Origin: an uncultured Verrucomicrobiales bacterium
Lineage (GTDB): Bacteria; Verrucomicrobiota; Verrucomicrobiia; Verrucomicrobiales; Akkermansiaceae
Direction of reading: 5' to 3'
DNA length: 49,813 bases
Assembly (NCBI GenBank): GCA_937916505.1
Contig: CALFSW010000381.1
Location: forward strand, 1 to 49,813
Below the pieces are notes generated by a model. That model was not told where the DNA came from. It saw nothing but the letters and a program-made list of their open reading frames with translations, and did no database searches. The position numbers were made by a program, and so were the translations under genes. This document shows, one piece after another, positions 35,526 through 43,314 of the stretch; positions within the stretch are counted from its first letter, which is position 1, and every line of letters starts with the position of its first letter.

Positions 35526-37658
35526 ATGAAATACTTTCTCATCTTCCAGCTCTTCATCGGATCCCTCTTTGCACAAACGCCCAAGGAACTTGATCGCCTG
35601 GTTCGTCGTCTCGCACCAGATCTCGTCGAGGCCACCGTCGCGGTGATGCTGAATGGCGGTTCGGGATCGGGAGTCATTGTCACTCCCGATGGTCTCGTCA
35701 TCACCGCCGCCCACGTGACCTCAACACCCGGAAAGAAAATGAAAGTCCTCCTCGCCGATGGACGGGAACTCCCTGCCACCAGCCTCGGTGTCGACCATGA
35801 AACCGATGGCGCCCTTCTTAAGATCAACGCTCCCGGTCCCTTTCCTTTTAGACCCTACGTCAATAAAAAGACCTACAAGATGGGGGATTGGGCCATCGCC
35901 ACCGGACACCCGGGAGGTCCGGTCGTTGGACGTCCCTCTCCGGTTCGCCTTGGCCGCATCACGGAAGCAGGAACCAAAAGTGGTTTCAGTGACGCCATCA
36001 CCACCAGCGCCACGGTAATTTCGGGAGACTCCGGAGGTCCGCTTTACAATCTCAAAGGGGAAGTCATCGGAATCAACAGCAACATCAGCGGATCGTGGCG
36101 GGTGAACAAACATGTTCCTCTTCCGGCCATCACCGCCCGTTGGGACGCCCTTATGAATAGCGAATCTTTCGGACGCCCCACCCAGCCCCAACAGCAATTC
36201 GACGACATGTTCGATGAACCTTATGCCGAACTCCGCGAGCGCTTTGAAGAAGCCCTGGAAAAACACGGCAAGGATGACTCCGAAGCGGCTGCGTTGCTCG
36301 CCCGCCCCCGCCTTCTCGACCCACATCACATGCAGGCCCTCCTTGACCGTTGGGAACCAGACCCGGAAGCAGACAAGGCTCCCCGCTATGGATTCACCCT
36401 TGAAGCAAGAGCGCCCCGTCTCAAATCAGTCTTACCTGGAAGCCCCGCCGACAAAGCGGGTCTTGCTAGTGGTGACGTCATTACCTCCGTCAACGGTGAA
36501 CCCATCACTCGGACGATTTCCCTCGCACTCACCATGAAAAAAGGCGGTGAACTTCTCTTCACCACAGGCAACGGAAAGATCGTTTCATTGAAGCCGGAAA
36601 AGGTCATCGCCCGCAGACATTTTCCTCAGCCCATCGCTGGAGTCATCGAAATGATGGTTACCGATTCCGGCGAAGGTGATTCCGCTACGGATCGAATCCC
36701 TGCAAAAGAATTCCAGGCCTCACTCACGGACCTGCGTGAACAATTTGCCAAATCCGTTGTCCCGTTAAAAAACAAGGAAGGCCGCACCATCGTCAGTGCC
36801 ACCGTCATTCATGAAATAGGCCAACTTCTTACGAAGGCCTCCGAGATCGAAGATGTCGAAGGCCTCACCCTGACCTTCGAAGGAAGAGACTATCCGGTTG
36901 AGATCAAGGCTGTCGACAAGGACTACGATCTGGCCCTAATTCGAGTCGAAGCCTCCGGTCTCGTGCCTGTCGGCTGGGAACCCAAGGAACCCAAAGTCGG
37001 ACAACTCGTGCTGACTCCAACGTCCCGAAATTTCCTCACCGGCGTCATCACGCAACCCGCCCGCGTTGCCCCGAAAAAGGGATACGAGCTGAATCACACT
37101 TCTGAAGAACCAAGTGCCTATCTGGGTGTCACCTTCTCGCCCGAATCCACAGCGCCCCTCATTGAAACAGTCGAAATCGGAAGTCCCGCCGATAAAGTGG
37201 GTCTGCTCGAAGGCGACCAGATTCTCAAGTTTGAAGGGTCCCCCGTCAAAGACCTCGAATCCCTGGCCGATGGCATCTCAAAACGATCTCCCGGTGAGAA
37301 AGTCGCCTTGGTTGTGAAACGAGGAAAGAACGAGATCACCTTCAAACCTATCCTGGATCTCCGCCCCCCAACCGCCGCCGGGTCCTTCGATCGATCCGCG
37401 TCCCAGCGCGACGGAGCCCTCTCCTCTCTCAGCGCCCGCGGTGGTGATCTGAGCAAGAGACGCACTGACTTTCCCCGGTGCCTCTATCATGATCAACCGT
37501 TGAGTCCCCTCCTCACCGGAGCTCCACTCGTCAATCTCAAGGGCGACGTCGTCGGAATCAATATCGCCCGTGCCCTCCGACATCGATCCCTCGCCATTCC
37601 GACGGCCGATATCGATACGGTGGTTACCAAGCTTAGGCGAAAAGCCGGCCGGAGGTAA
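35526..37658 (+). CDS. HtrA-like serine protease with two PDZ domains and a second inactive protease module
   Basis: 710 residues with signal peptide MKYFLIFQLFIGSLFAQ. The first trypsin-like domain has a complete triad: His63 in ITAAHV, Asp94 in HETDGALLKI and Ser169 in ISGDSGGPLYNLKG. A PDZ domain follows at about 285-355 (VLPGSPADKAGLASGDVIT). The second module is degenerate (SATVIHEIGQLLTKASEI; YDLALIRVEASG) and has another PDZ inserted (about 535-610, IGSPADKVGLLEGDQILKF) before the last strand, LTGAPLVNLKGDVVGIN, with no Ser nucleophile. A periplasmic quality-control role is inferred. It is the last gene of the Bat-like block. Confidence 0.85.
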   Translation: MKYFLIFQLFIGSLFAQTPKELDRLVRRLAPDLVEATVAVMLNGGSGSGVIVTPDGLVITAAHVTSTPGKKMKVLLADGRELPATSLGVDHETDGALLKINAPGPFPFRPYVNKKTYKMGDWAIATGHPGGPVVGRPSPVRLGRITEAGTKSGFSDAITTSATVISGDSGGPLYNLKGEVIGINSNISGSWRVNKHVPLPAITARWDALMNSESFGRPTQPQQQFDDMFDEPYAELRERFEEALEKHGKDDSEAAALLARPRLLDPHHMQALLDRWEPDPEADKAPRYGFTLEARAPRLKSVLPGSPADKAGLASGDVITSVNGEPITRTISLALTMKKGGELLFTTGNGKIVSLKPEKVIARRHFPQPIAGVIEMMVTDSGEGDSATDRIPAKEFQASLTDLREQFAKSVVPLKNKEGRTIVSATVIHEIGQLLTKASEIEDVEGLTLTFEGRDYPVEIKAVDKDYDLALIRVEASGLVPVGWEPKEPKVGQLVLTPTSRNFLTGVITQPARVAPKKGYELNHTSEEPSAYLGVTFSPESTAPLIETVEIGSPADKVGLLEGDQILKFEGSPVKDLESLADGISKRSPGEKVALVVKRGKNEITFKPILDLRPPTAAGSFDRSASQRDGALSSLSARGGDLSKRRTDFPRCLYHDQPLSPLLTGAPLVNLKGDVVGINIARALRHRSLAIPTADIDTVVTKLRRKAGRR

Positions 37659-37678
37659 AATTGACGGTAAAGCATGAG

Positions 37679-37697
37679 AAAACCCGGCGACACCGGG
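37679..37697 (-). terminator. Possible terminator of the GH75-like gene
   Basis: On the minus strand CCCGG, loop TGTCG and CCGGG form a short GC-rich hairpin followed by TTTTC. It lies 55 bases beyond the stop of the minus-strand gene, between two convergent genes. The stem is only five base pairs, so this is a moderate call. Confidence 0.45.
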
Positions 37698-37752
37698 GAA
37701 GCTGAAAATTTACCCGGCTTGCGCGCATCGCGACTTTCAAGAGCGAGGAAAG

Positions 37753-39069
37753 CTATTCCTCCTGCTCGGGCTGAGGAAGAGTATTTTCCCACTGATGGAG
37801 ATCATATCCTTCGCCGAGGCCACCGATTTCATTCACCAATTTGAGGCACTCGCTGCGCCAGTTCTCGTAATTGGGAGCCACCCACTTTCCAGAGCTTCTT
37901 GGAAACACCAGATAGGTCACACTCACATTCGACACCGGACGGTTATAGGGTGTCGCCTTTTCATTAAGCTCTTTCGCCATCCGCAGACTGGCCTCCCCGA
38001 CTTTAAAGGTCGGACCACCATCTCCCACGATCGCCGGATACATTTTCTCTCCGTAAATCACCACGACATAATCGCCCACGTTAGGTCCAAAGGGACTGTC
38101 ACGATCACGTAACACATCAACCGAAATCACGATAAAGGGGTCATACTCCGCGATCAAAAAACTGCGCCTTTTCAGGTCTTCAATTCCGGTCTCCAGTCTC
38201 TTAACCTCACTGGCATTTCCGCTTGTCTTTGCTTTGGCCAAAAGATTCCTCCAGCCCGCAATCATGGGATTCTCGACCTTTCCGGTCTTGGCCCACCCAT
38301 AACTCGTAAAAGGTTGGTAATGTGCTGAATTGACGATCTTTTCAGGCATGATTGGAAGCCGGTCGCCATCCGAACCATCGGAAACCACGTCCATATCCGC
38401 TTGCATCAGAAACACTTTCCGCTTCGAGCCCGGATGCTCCAATTCAAGCATGGTCTGACAATCGTAGTAATTGTGCTTGGTCAAAAGACGATCAATTCGT
38501 TTTGAGTAAGCCTTAAGACGTGACAGCTTGTTGTCATACAACTTTTTGTAAAAGGGCGAAACATTGGCCTTCTCGATCATGGGTCCCAATCCAGGGAGTG
38601 CCTTAAGCAAGGTCGGATTCACCTTGGTCACCTCGTCCAGATGCTTGGCCGCCTCCGGTCGATTGATGAAGAGCGTGTATGAGGCCTCATACGAGCCATC
38701 CCCTTCCCGCTCCGAGGACACCAATCGACCCGGGCGTTCCTCAACACGGGACTTGAAGTCGAACCCCATCGACGATTTCGCAACATCAGTGCCTTCCTCC
38801 ACCCTGTAGTATGCCGGCCCGATCTTCACTTCCTTTTCAATGATCTTTTCTTTCACGATGATCTCGGGTTTGGGAGCGGGCCCAGGCTTGACCACCTCCC
38901 TGGGCCCGGAGATTCCAATCTTCCTCCGAACTTTCTCCGGGATCGGTGACAAAATAATCAAAGCCAGAAGAACGGCGAGCATCGCGAAAAAAACAGTGAC
39001 CCAGGGGAAAGGTTTGGGAGCGCGACGTTTCACGCCTTCAAGCTCATAAGGATCCGGTTTCTGTGCCAT
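37753..39069 (-). CDS. Membrane-anchored GH75-type chitosanase-like protein
   Basis: 438 residues. A cytoplasmic N-terminus is followed by one membrane segment (VTVFFAMLAVLLALIIL, about 24-40), a Lys/Pro/Glu linker (KPEIIVKEKIIEKEVKIG) and a large extracytoplasmic part. The C-terminal third matches glycoside hydrolase family 75: VFLMQADMDVVSDG, then FIVISVDVLRDRDSPFGPN, then VVVIYGEKMYPAIVGDGGP and KVGEASLRMAKEL. In characterised GH75 chitosanases an Asp and a Glu act in catalysis; the Asp of VGDGG and the Glu of VGEAS are the candidates here. Activity on chitosan is unproven. The central region (about 100-240) is not recognised. Confidence 0.72.
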   Translation of the reverse strand: MAQKPDPYELEGVKRRAPKPFPWVTVFFAMLAVLLALIILSPIPEKVRRKIGISGPREVVKPGPAPKPEIIVKEKIIEKEVKIGPAYYRVEEGTDVAKSSMGFDFKSRVEERPGRLVSSEREGDGSYEASYTLFINRPEAAKHLDEVTKVNPTLLKALPGLGPMIEKANVSPFYKKLYDNKLSRLKAYSKRIDRLLTKHNYYDCQTMLELEHPGSKRKVFLMQADMDVVSDGSDGDRLPIMPEKIVNSAHYQPFTSYGWAKTGKVENPMIAGWRNLLAKAKTSGNASEVKRLETGIEDLKRRSFLIAEYDPFIVISVDVLRDRDSPFGPNVGDYVVVIYGEKMYPAIVGDGGPTFKVGEASLRMAKELNEKATPYNRPVSNVSVTYLVFPRSSGKWVAPNYENWRSECLKLVNEIGGLGEGYDLHQWENTLPQPEQEE

Positions 39070-39152
39070 TGTGGAAATACTTTACCCCAACAAAGCAACC
39101 CCGCGAAAGGGAAAGGGTTTAAAAAAACCGATCATCGGCTAAGGTAATTAGC

Positions 39153-40205
39153 ATGACTCGTGAAGACATCAAACGCCTAACAGAATTAGCCTCCTGCGGA
39201 GGATGAGCCTCCAAACTCGGCCAAGCCGAACTCACGCAAGTCTTGCGTGGCCTTACCAACATCTCAGACCCCAACCTCCTCATTGGATCCGCCAGTTCGG
39301 ACGATGCGGCCGTCTACCGTATCAGCGAAGACACGGCTCTCGTCCAAACGCTCGACTTTTTCACTCCGATCGTCGACGACCCTTACCTCTTCGGCCAAAT
39401 CGCGGCAGCCAACTCCCTCTCCGATGTCTACGCGATGGGAGGAACCCCCATCACGGCGATGAACATCGTCGCGGTTCCCACGGACAAGCTTGATCTAGAT
39501 ACGATCAACCAAATCCTTCGAGGTGGTGCCGATAAAGTCGCTGAAGCCAATTGCGCCCTCGCCGGAGGCCACACCGTCCAAAACCCGGAACCGCTTTATG
39601 GCCTCTCCGTCACCGGAACCGTCAACCCTCACCGGGTCATTTCCAACGCCGGAGCCAAACCGGGCGATCACCTCCTTCTCACCAAGCCCCTCGGAACCGG
39701 CATCATTTCCACCGCCATCAAGCGGGGTATTTGTTCCCCTGAACTTGAAAAAACAGCCTCTGAACAAATGGCCCAGTTAAACACCCCGGGATCGGCCATT
39801 GCTTCGGTTGGTCTCACCCGTGCCGGCACCGATGTCACCGGGTTTGGACTTCTGGGACATCTCAGCCACCTTTGTCGCGAATCCGGGGTCACCGCCCGCA
39901 TCGATTCCGCAGCCGTTCCCGCAATTTCCCCTGACGTTCTGGAGTTCATCAAGCAAGGCTGCGTTCCCGGAGGAAGCCGCGAAAACCTCAAACTCGCAAA
40001 AGAGTTCACCACCTTTGGTGCCGACGTCTCTGAGGAGATCCAAATCCTGCTGACCGACGCCCAGACATCCGGCGGCCTTCTACTCGCCGTCAGCCCCGAA
40101 AATCTCCACGAAGCCCAGGATCTTCTCTATGCCAATGGAGCTTCGATCGTCTCCGAAATCGGAATCCTGACGAGTGCAGACACCAAGGCTGTGGTGGTCT
40201 CGTAA
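39153..40205 (+). CDS. selD: Selenide, water dikinase containing selenocysteine (TGA at 39204-39206)
   Basis: SelD makes selenophosphate from selenide and ATP for selenocysteine and selenouridine synthesis. Reading from the ATG at 39153 (preceded by AAGG with seven bases of spacing), the N-terminus is MTREDIKRLTELASCGG, then an in-frame TGA as codon 18, then ASKLGQAELTQVLRGL. In SelD this position holds the catalytic Cys or Sec (Cys17 in E. coli), so TGA is read as Sec. The frame then runs open to 40205 (350 residues), with SSDDAAVY, TLDFFTPIVDDPYLFGQIAA and ALAGGHT intact. A SECIS-like hairpin lies just downstream. An annotation beginning at the ATG at 39243 would lose the catalytic residue. 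Confidence 0.93.
39207..39252 (+). promoter_or_regulatory. Candidate bacterial SECIS element in selD
   Basis: Directly after the TGA codon, ACGCAA (39234-39239) and TTGCGT (39243-39248) form a perfect six-pair stem with apical loop GTC. GGCC at 39219-39222 can pair with GGCC at 39249-39252 as an outer helix. The loop begins with G and lies about 34 bases after the TGA, within the range described for SelB-recognised bacterial SECIS hairpins. An alternative small hairpin TCGGC-CAA-GCCGA (39217-39229) competes with the outer helix. Confidence 0.7.
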
Positions 40206-40240
40206 AGTCTCCTTGCGACCAAAAGGCAGCCCAATCAACA

Positions 40241-40269
40241 AAGCGCAGCCTTGCAAGGCTGCGCTTTTT
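40241..40269 (+). terminator. Strong intrinsic terminator after selD
   Basis: AAGCGCAGCCTT (40241-40252) and AAGGCTGCGCTT (40255-40266) are perfect complements, with a minimal GC (or TGCA) loop, followed by TTT on the plus strand. It separates selD from the PAP2 phosphatase gene. Confidence 0.85.
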
Positions 40270-40295
40270 CCATTCCTCCAGTCAAAATCCACCCC

Positions 40296-40886
40296 ATGAA
40301 ACAGTTCCTCGTCAGATCGATTTTCCTGTGTGCCCTGGGAGCCCCTCTGATGGCGATTTACCTGACGATTAATCATCGAACGGGAATTGAACATCGTGTC
40401 GTCGGGATGCCTGACTGGGTTCCATTTTGGCCGGTCATGACCGTCCCCTATCTCCTCATGCTCATCCTGCCCTGGCTCGGGGCCTATGCCCTCGGGGACC
40501 AGCGGAATTTCTACCAATATCTTGTCTCGGTGCTGCTGACTTTTCTCGTGATTGGAAGCATCTGGTATTTTTTTCCGACCGAGATGATCCGCCCCATGAC
40601 CCCCGAAGGATCACTGTATCGAGCTCACCGCGATCTCATTGCCATTGACAATCCGGTCTGCATCGCGCCCTGCGGCCACGTCATGGGGCCAATCACCATC
40701 ATCTGCCTTCTCGCGCGCGAAAAACGGACCCGGCTATACTGGATGCTTCCCCTTCTCGGGTTGGGCATCCTGTCCATTGCGACAACCTGGCAACACCGCC
40801 CCCTCGATATTCTCACCGGATCCTTCATCACTCTCATTTCGGTGGCACTCACCCGGAAGATCTTCAAGCAATGTTCGCAAGGATAA
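40296..40886 (+). CDS. PAP2-family membrane phosphatase
   Basis: 196 residues with about six membrane segments. The phosphatase motifs are recognisable though variant: FFPTEMIRP ends in the Arg-Pro of motif 1, APCGHVMGP replaces the usual PSGH of motif 2 (Cys for Ser, catalytic His kept), and TTWQHRPLDILTG is motif 3 with His and Asp three residues apart. Members dephosphorylate lipid phosphates or act as inositolphosphotransferase-like enzymes at the membrane; the substrate here is unknown. The ATG at 40296 follows the selD terminator. The sulfatase gene starts 35 bases downstream. Confidence 0.75.
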   Translation: MKQFLVRSIFLCALGAPLMAIYLTINHRTGIEHRVVGMPDWVPFWPVMTVPYLLMLILPWLGAYALGDQRNFYQYLVSVLLTFLVIGSIWYFFPTEMIRPMTPEGSLYRAHRDLIAIDNPVCIAPCGHVMGPITIICLLAREKRTRLYWMLPLLGLGILSIATTWQHRPLDILTGSFITLISVALTRKIFKQCSQG

Positions 40887-40921
40887 AAGCTGCCCTTCCG
40901 TATCCTAGAGTTCTTTTTCAC

Positions 40922-42337
40922 ATGAAACTTCTCGTCTTCCTTCTCCTGACAATCACTTGCACGGCCGAAACCAAGCGTCCCAATATTCTCTTCTGCATTG
41001 CCGATGACTGGGGAGCTCCTCATGCCTCGATTTATGCCAACGATCCGGTCGTCCAAACGCCCGCCTTTGATCGGATCGCCAAGGAAGGAGCACTCTTTCA
41101 CAACGCCTACGTTTCCTCGCCTTCGTGCACACCCTGCCGAAACTCGATCATGACCGGCCAGTGGCATTGGCGGCTCAAGGGAGGGGCAAATCTCTACGGC
41201 ACGCTCCCCCAGGAAGTGGAAACGTATGCCCGCCTTCTGCAACAAGCGGGATATCACAGCGGCTCATGGCGGAAGTCATTTGGACCGGGAAAACTTGAAG
41301 GAAAATTCCTAAATGAGCACCCCGCCGGGAAGGTCTACCGGAAAGGATTTGAAGAATTCCTCGCAGCCCGTCCGGACAGGGAAACCCCCTTCTGCTTCTG
41401 GCTCGGTGCCTCCGATCCGCACCGCGGATACAAAAAAGACTCGGGAAAAAATTCCGGAATGGATCTCTCCAAAATCAACATCTTCCCCTTCTTTCCAGAC
41501 ACCGAAGAAGTCCGCAGTGATGTCGCCGACTACTACTTTGAAGTGCAACGATTTGATTCCGACGTGGAAAAAGCCGTCGCTCATCTTGAGAAAATTGGTG
41601 AGCTCGATCACACAATCATCGTGGTCACCGGAGATCACGGAATGCCTTTCCCCCGGTGCAAATCCAACCTCTACGATTCCGGCACCAGAGTTCCCCTCGC
41701 CATTCGCTGGGGCGAAAAGATCAAGCCCGGCGGGTCCTTCAAAAACTTCGTCTCTCTCACAGATCTCGCTCCCACCTTTCTGCAAGCAGCAGGCCTCACT
41801 CCGCCCAAGCAAATGACCGGAAGGAGCCTCCTGCCGGCCCTGACCGGCAAAGGCTCACTCCGCAAGCACATCATCACCGGAAAAGAACGTCATGTGCCCG
41901 GTCAGGAAGCGCCCAGCATGGAGGGCTATCCCTCACGCTCATATCGGGACCACGATTACCTCTACATTCGGAACTACCTTCCAAGCCTCTGGCCCAATGG
42001 CACCCCCCTTTGGCAAAAGGCCACGATCAAGAATACTTGGTATGGAGACACCGATAACGGGCCAACGAAGACCGTCATCGTCGATCTTGGCTCCGGGTCG
42101 AAATTCTACCAATGGAGCTTTGCGAAGCGTCCGGCCGAGGAACTTTACGACCTATCCAGGGACTCCCACCAGCTCGTCAACATCGCAGAAGCGGAGCCCG
42201 GGCTTACCAAAAAATACGCCGACCTCCTGACTCGCGAACTTAAGGTTTCGGCTGACCCGCGCCACGGGGGCCCGGCCTTTGATTTCGCCGTGCCCACCTA
42301 TGGCGGAGGTGGTCCCCGCTATCCAAAGCCGCGTTAG
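40922..42337 (+). CDS. Secreted type I sulfatase
   Basis: 471 residues with signal peptide MKLLVFLLLTITCTAE. The metal-binding start RPNILFCIADDWG and the formylglycine motif SPSCTPCRNSIMTG (Cys69 to be converted by a maturase) are intact, as is the later TIIVVTGDHGMPFPR. It resembles the sulfamidase/heparan-sulfatase-like group common in Verrucomicrobia, which removes sulfate from glycans; the substrate is not determinable. The ATG at 40922 is chosen because the signal peptide begins there rather than at the earlier in-frame start, 40871. Its stop overlaps the convergent gene's stop (42334-42337). Confidence 0.93.
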   Translation: MKLLVFLLLTITCTAETKRPNILFCIADDWGAPHASIYANDPVVQTPAFDRIAKEGALFHNAYVSSPSCTPCRNSIMTGQWHWRLKGGANLYGTLPQEVETYARLLQQAGYHSGSWRKSFGPGKLEGKFLNEHPAGKVYRKGFEEFLAARPDRETPFCFWLGASDPHRGYKKDSGKNSGMDLSKINIFPFFPDTEEVRSDVADYYFEVQRFDSDVEKAVAHLEKIGELDHTIIVVTGDHGMPFPRCKSNLYDSGTRVPLAIRWGEKIKPGGSFKNFVSLTDLAPTFLQAAGLTPPKQMTGRSLLPALTGKGSLRKHIITGKERHVPGQEAPSMEGYPSRSYRDHDYLYIRNYLPSLWPNGTPLWQKATIKNTWYGDTDNGPTKTVIVDLGSGSKFYQWSFAKRPAEELYDLSRDSHQLVNIAEAEPGLTKKYADLLTRELKVSADPRHGGPAFDFAVPTYGGGGPRYPKPR

Positions 42338-42849
42338 TCTTTTGCGCTTTGCACCGGGACTGGCTTGGGATCCTTGTATTTGGTGACCATGAAGCCTCCA
42401 AGTGCGGCCAAGGCGATGCCCGCATAGAACTGCCAGCGGATGGCAGCCATTCCTCCTTCGGGTGGATGAAGCTTCAAGGCCACCACTGCATTCACCACGG
42501 GAGCTCCGGCGAAAATAATCGACATCACGGCCGAGGGATGCCCGCCCTTTCCAAAGGCCAGAAGTACGCCTAACGCTCCGAGTGCGCCAACGACACCGGC
42601 AATCAACGACCACTTAAACCCTTCTCCACGAAATTTCAGATTCGAGCCTGAAAGTTTGAGCAAAATCAGGGGCGCAAGGACCGCCACGAGGAAGTAGGCA
42701 ATCCCCACCACGAGAAAGGCTTTGTATCGCCCGAACTCCGGATCTTGCATCCCCATTGCTCCCTTGTGAAGAAACACTCCATAAAGCCCCCAAAAGGCCA
42801 CCGTCATTAGTGCAAATCCTACCCAGTTCATATTCTTTTTTGCCGCCAT
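42334..42849 (-). CDS. DMT/EamA-like small membrane protein
   Basis: 171 residues with about five hydrophobic segments (WVGFALMTVAFWGLYGVFLHKG at the N-terminus, seen in part; YFLVAVLAPLILL; SLIAGVVGALGALGVLLAFGKG). The last segments (QFYAGIALAALGGFMV) and the PSAVMSIIFAGAPVVNAV motif resemble one half of an EamA/DMT-superfamily transporter, which would have to dimerise. The substrate is unknown. It lies 66 bases after the thioesterase gene on the same strand and could be the last member of that transcription unit. It overlaps the convergent sulfatase stop by four bases. Confidence 0.65.
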   Translation of the reverse strand: MAAKKNMNWVGFALMTVAFWGLYGVFLHKGAMGMQDPEFGRYKAFLVVGIAYFLVAVLAPLILLKLSGSNLKFRGEGFKWSLIAGVVGALGALGVLLAFGKGGHPSAVMSIIFAGAPVVNAVVALKLHPPEGGMAAIRWQFYAGIALAALGGFMVTKYKDPKPVPVQSAKD

Positions 42850-42915
42850 GATTTTCTCAGCTGCTGCCAGTATCTCCGATCTTTTCGGTCTGGCTACCGC
42901 GAAATTTCAACCCGG

Positions 42916-43314
42916 TCACTCCTTGGACAAAAAACCCCTGATTTCCACAGGAATCTCGATCGCTTTCATTGTACTCAAATCGACACAAACCGAGGTCATT
43001 TCCCCGGTTGCATGAACGTCTTCGTCCTCATTCACCCGCACCTCGAACACGTATCGAATCGAGCGCGTCCGTAATTCTGAAATTCTGACCCCGACTCTCA
43101 CCAAGTCACCGAATTTCACCGGCTTTTTAAAATCCGCGCTCGCATTCACCCTTGGCCAGCCGATCCCGTCCCGGTGGAGAGCCATCCCTTGGTGTCGTTT
43201 AAACGCGTGCTCCGCCGATTCCATCCAGCGGTAGAAGTTTGAAAAGTGGGCAATGCCCGCCAGATCCGTCTCATAAAATTCAACCAACCGGGACCACTCA
43301 AATTGTTCACTCAT
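42916..43314 (-). CDS. 4HBT/YbgC-type acyl-CoA thioesterase
   Basis: A 132-residue single hotdog-fold protein. The N-terminal motif VEFYETDLAGIAHFSNFYRWME matches the YbgC/4-hydroxybenzoyl-CoA thioesterase signature in the region 11-32, with catalytic Asp17 in ETDLAG. The rest (KKPVKFGDLVRVGVRI, FEVRVNEDEDVHATGEMTSVCVD) fits the fold. It would hydrolyse an acyl- or aroyl-thioester. Its ATG overlaps the glycosyltransferase stop (ATGA, 43311-43314), so it belongs to the five-gene overlapping operon; an aromatic thioester is a plausible substrate because of the chorismate lyase upstream, but this is inference. Confidence 0.88.
   Translation of the reverse strand: MSEQFEWSRLVEFYETDLAGIAHFSNFYRWMESAEHAFKRHQGMALHRDGIGWPRVNASADFKKPVKFGDLVRVGVRISELRTRSIRYVFEVRVNEDEDVHATGEMTSVCVDLSTMKAIEIPVEIRGFLSKE

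Noticed and set aside
39128-39138. CCGAT-C-ATCGG dyad upstream of selD as an operator
   Set aside because: Arms of five bases are too short to support a site without comparative data, and it lies only 14 bases before the start codon.
39243-40205. selD starting at the ATG at 39243
   Set aside because: This would remove the N-terminal catalytic segment that all SelD proteins need. The upstream frame with TGA as Sec restores it exactly, so neither a truncated gene nor a frameshift is needed.
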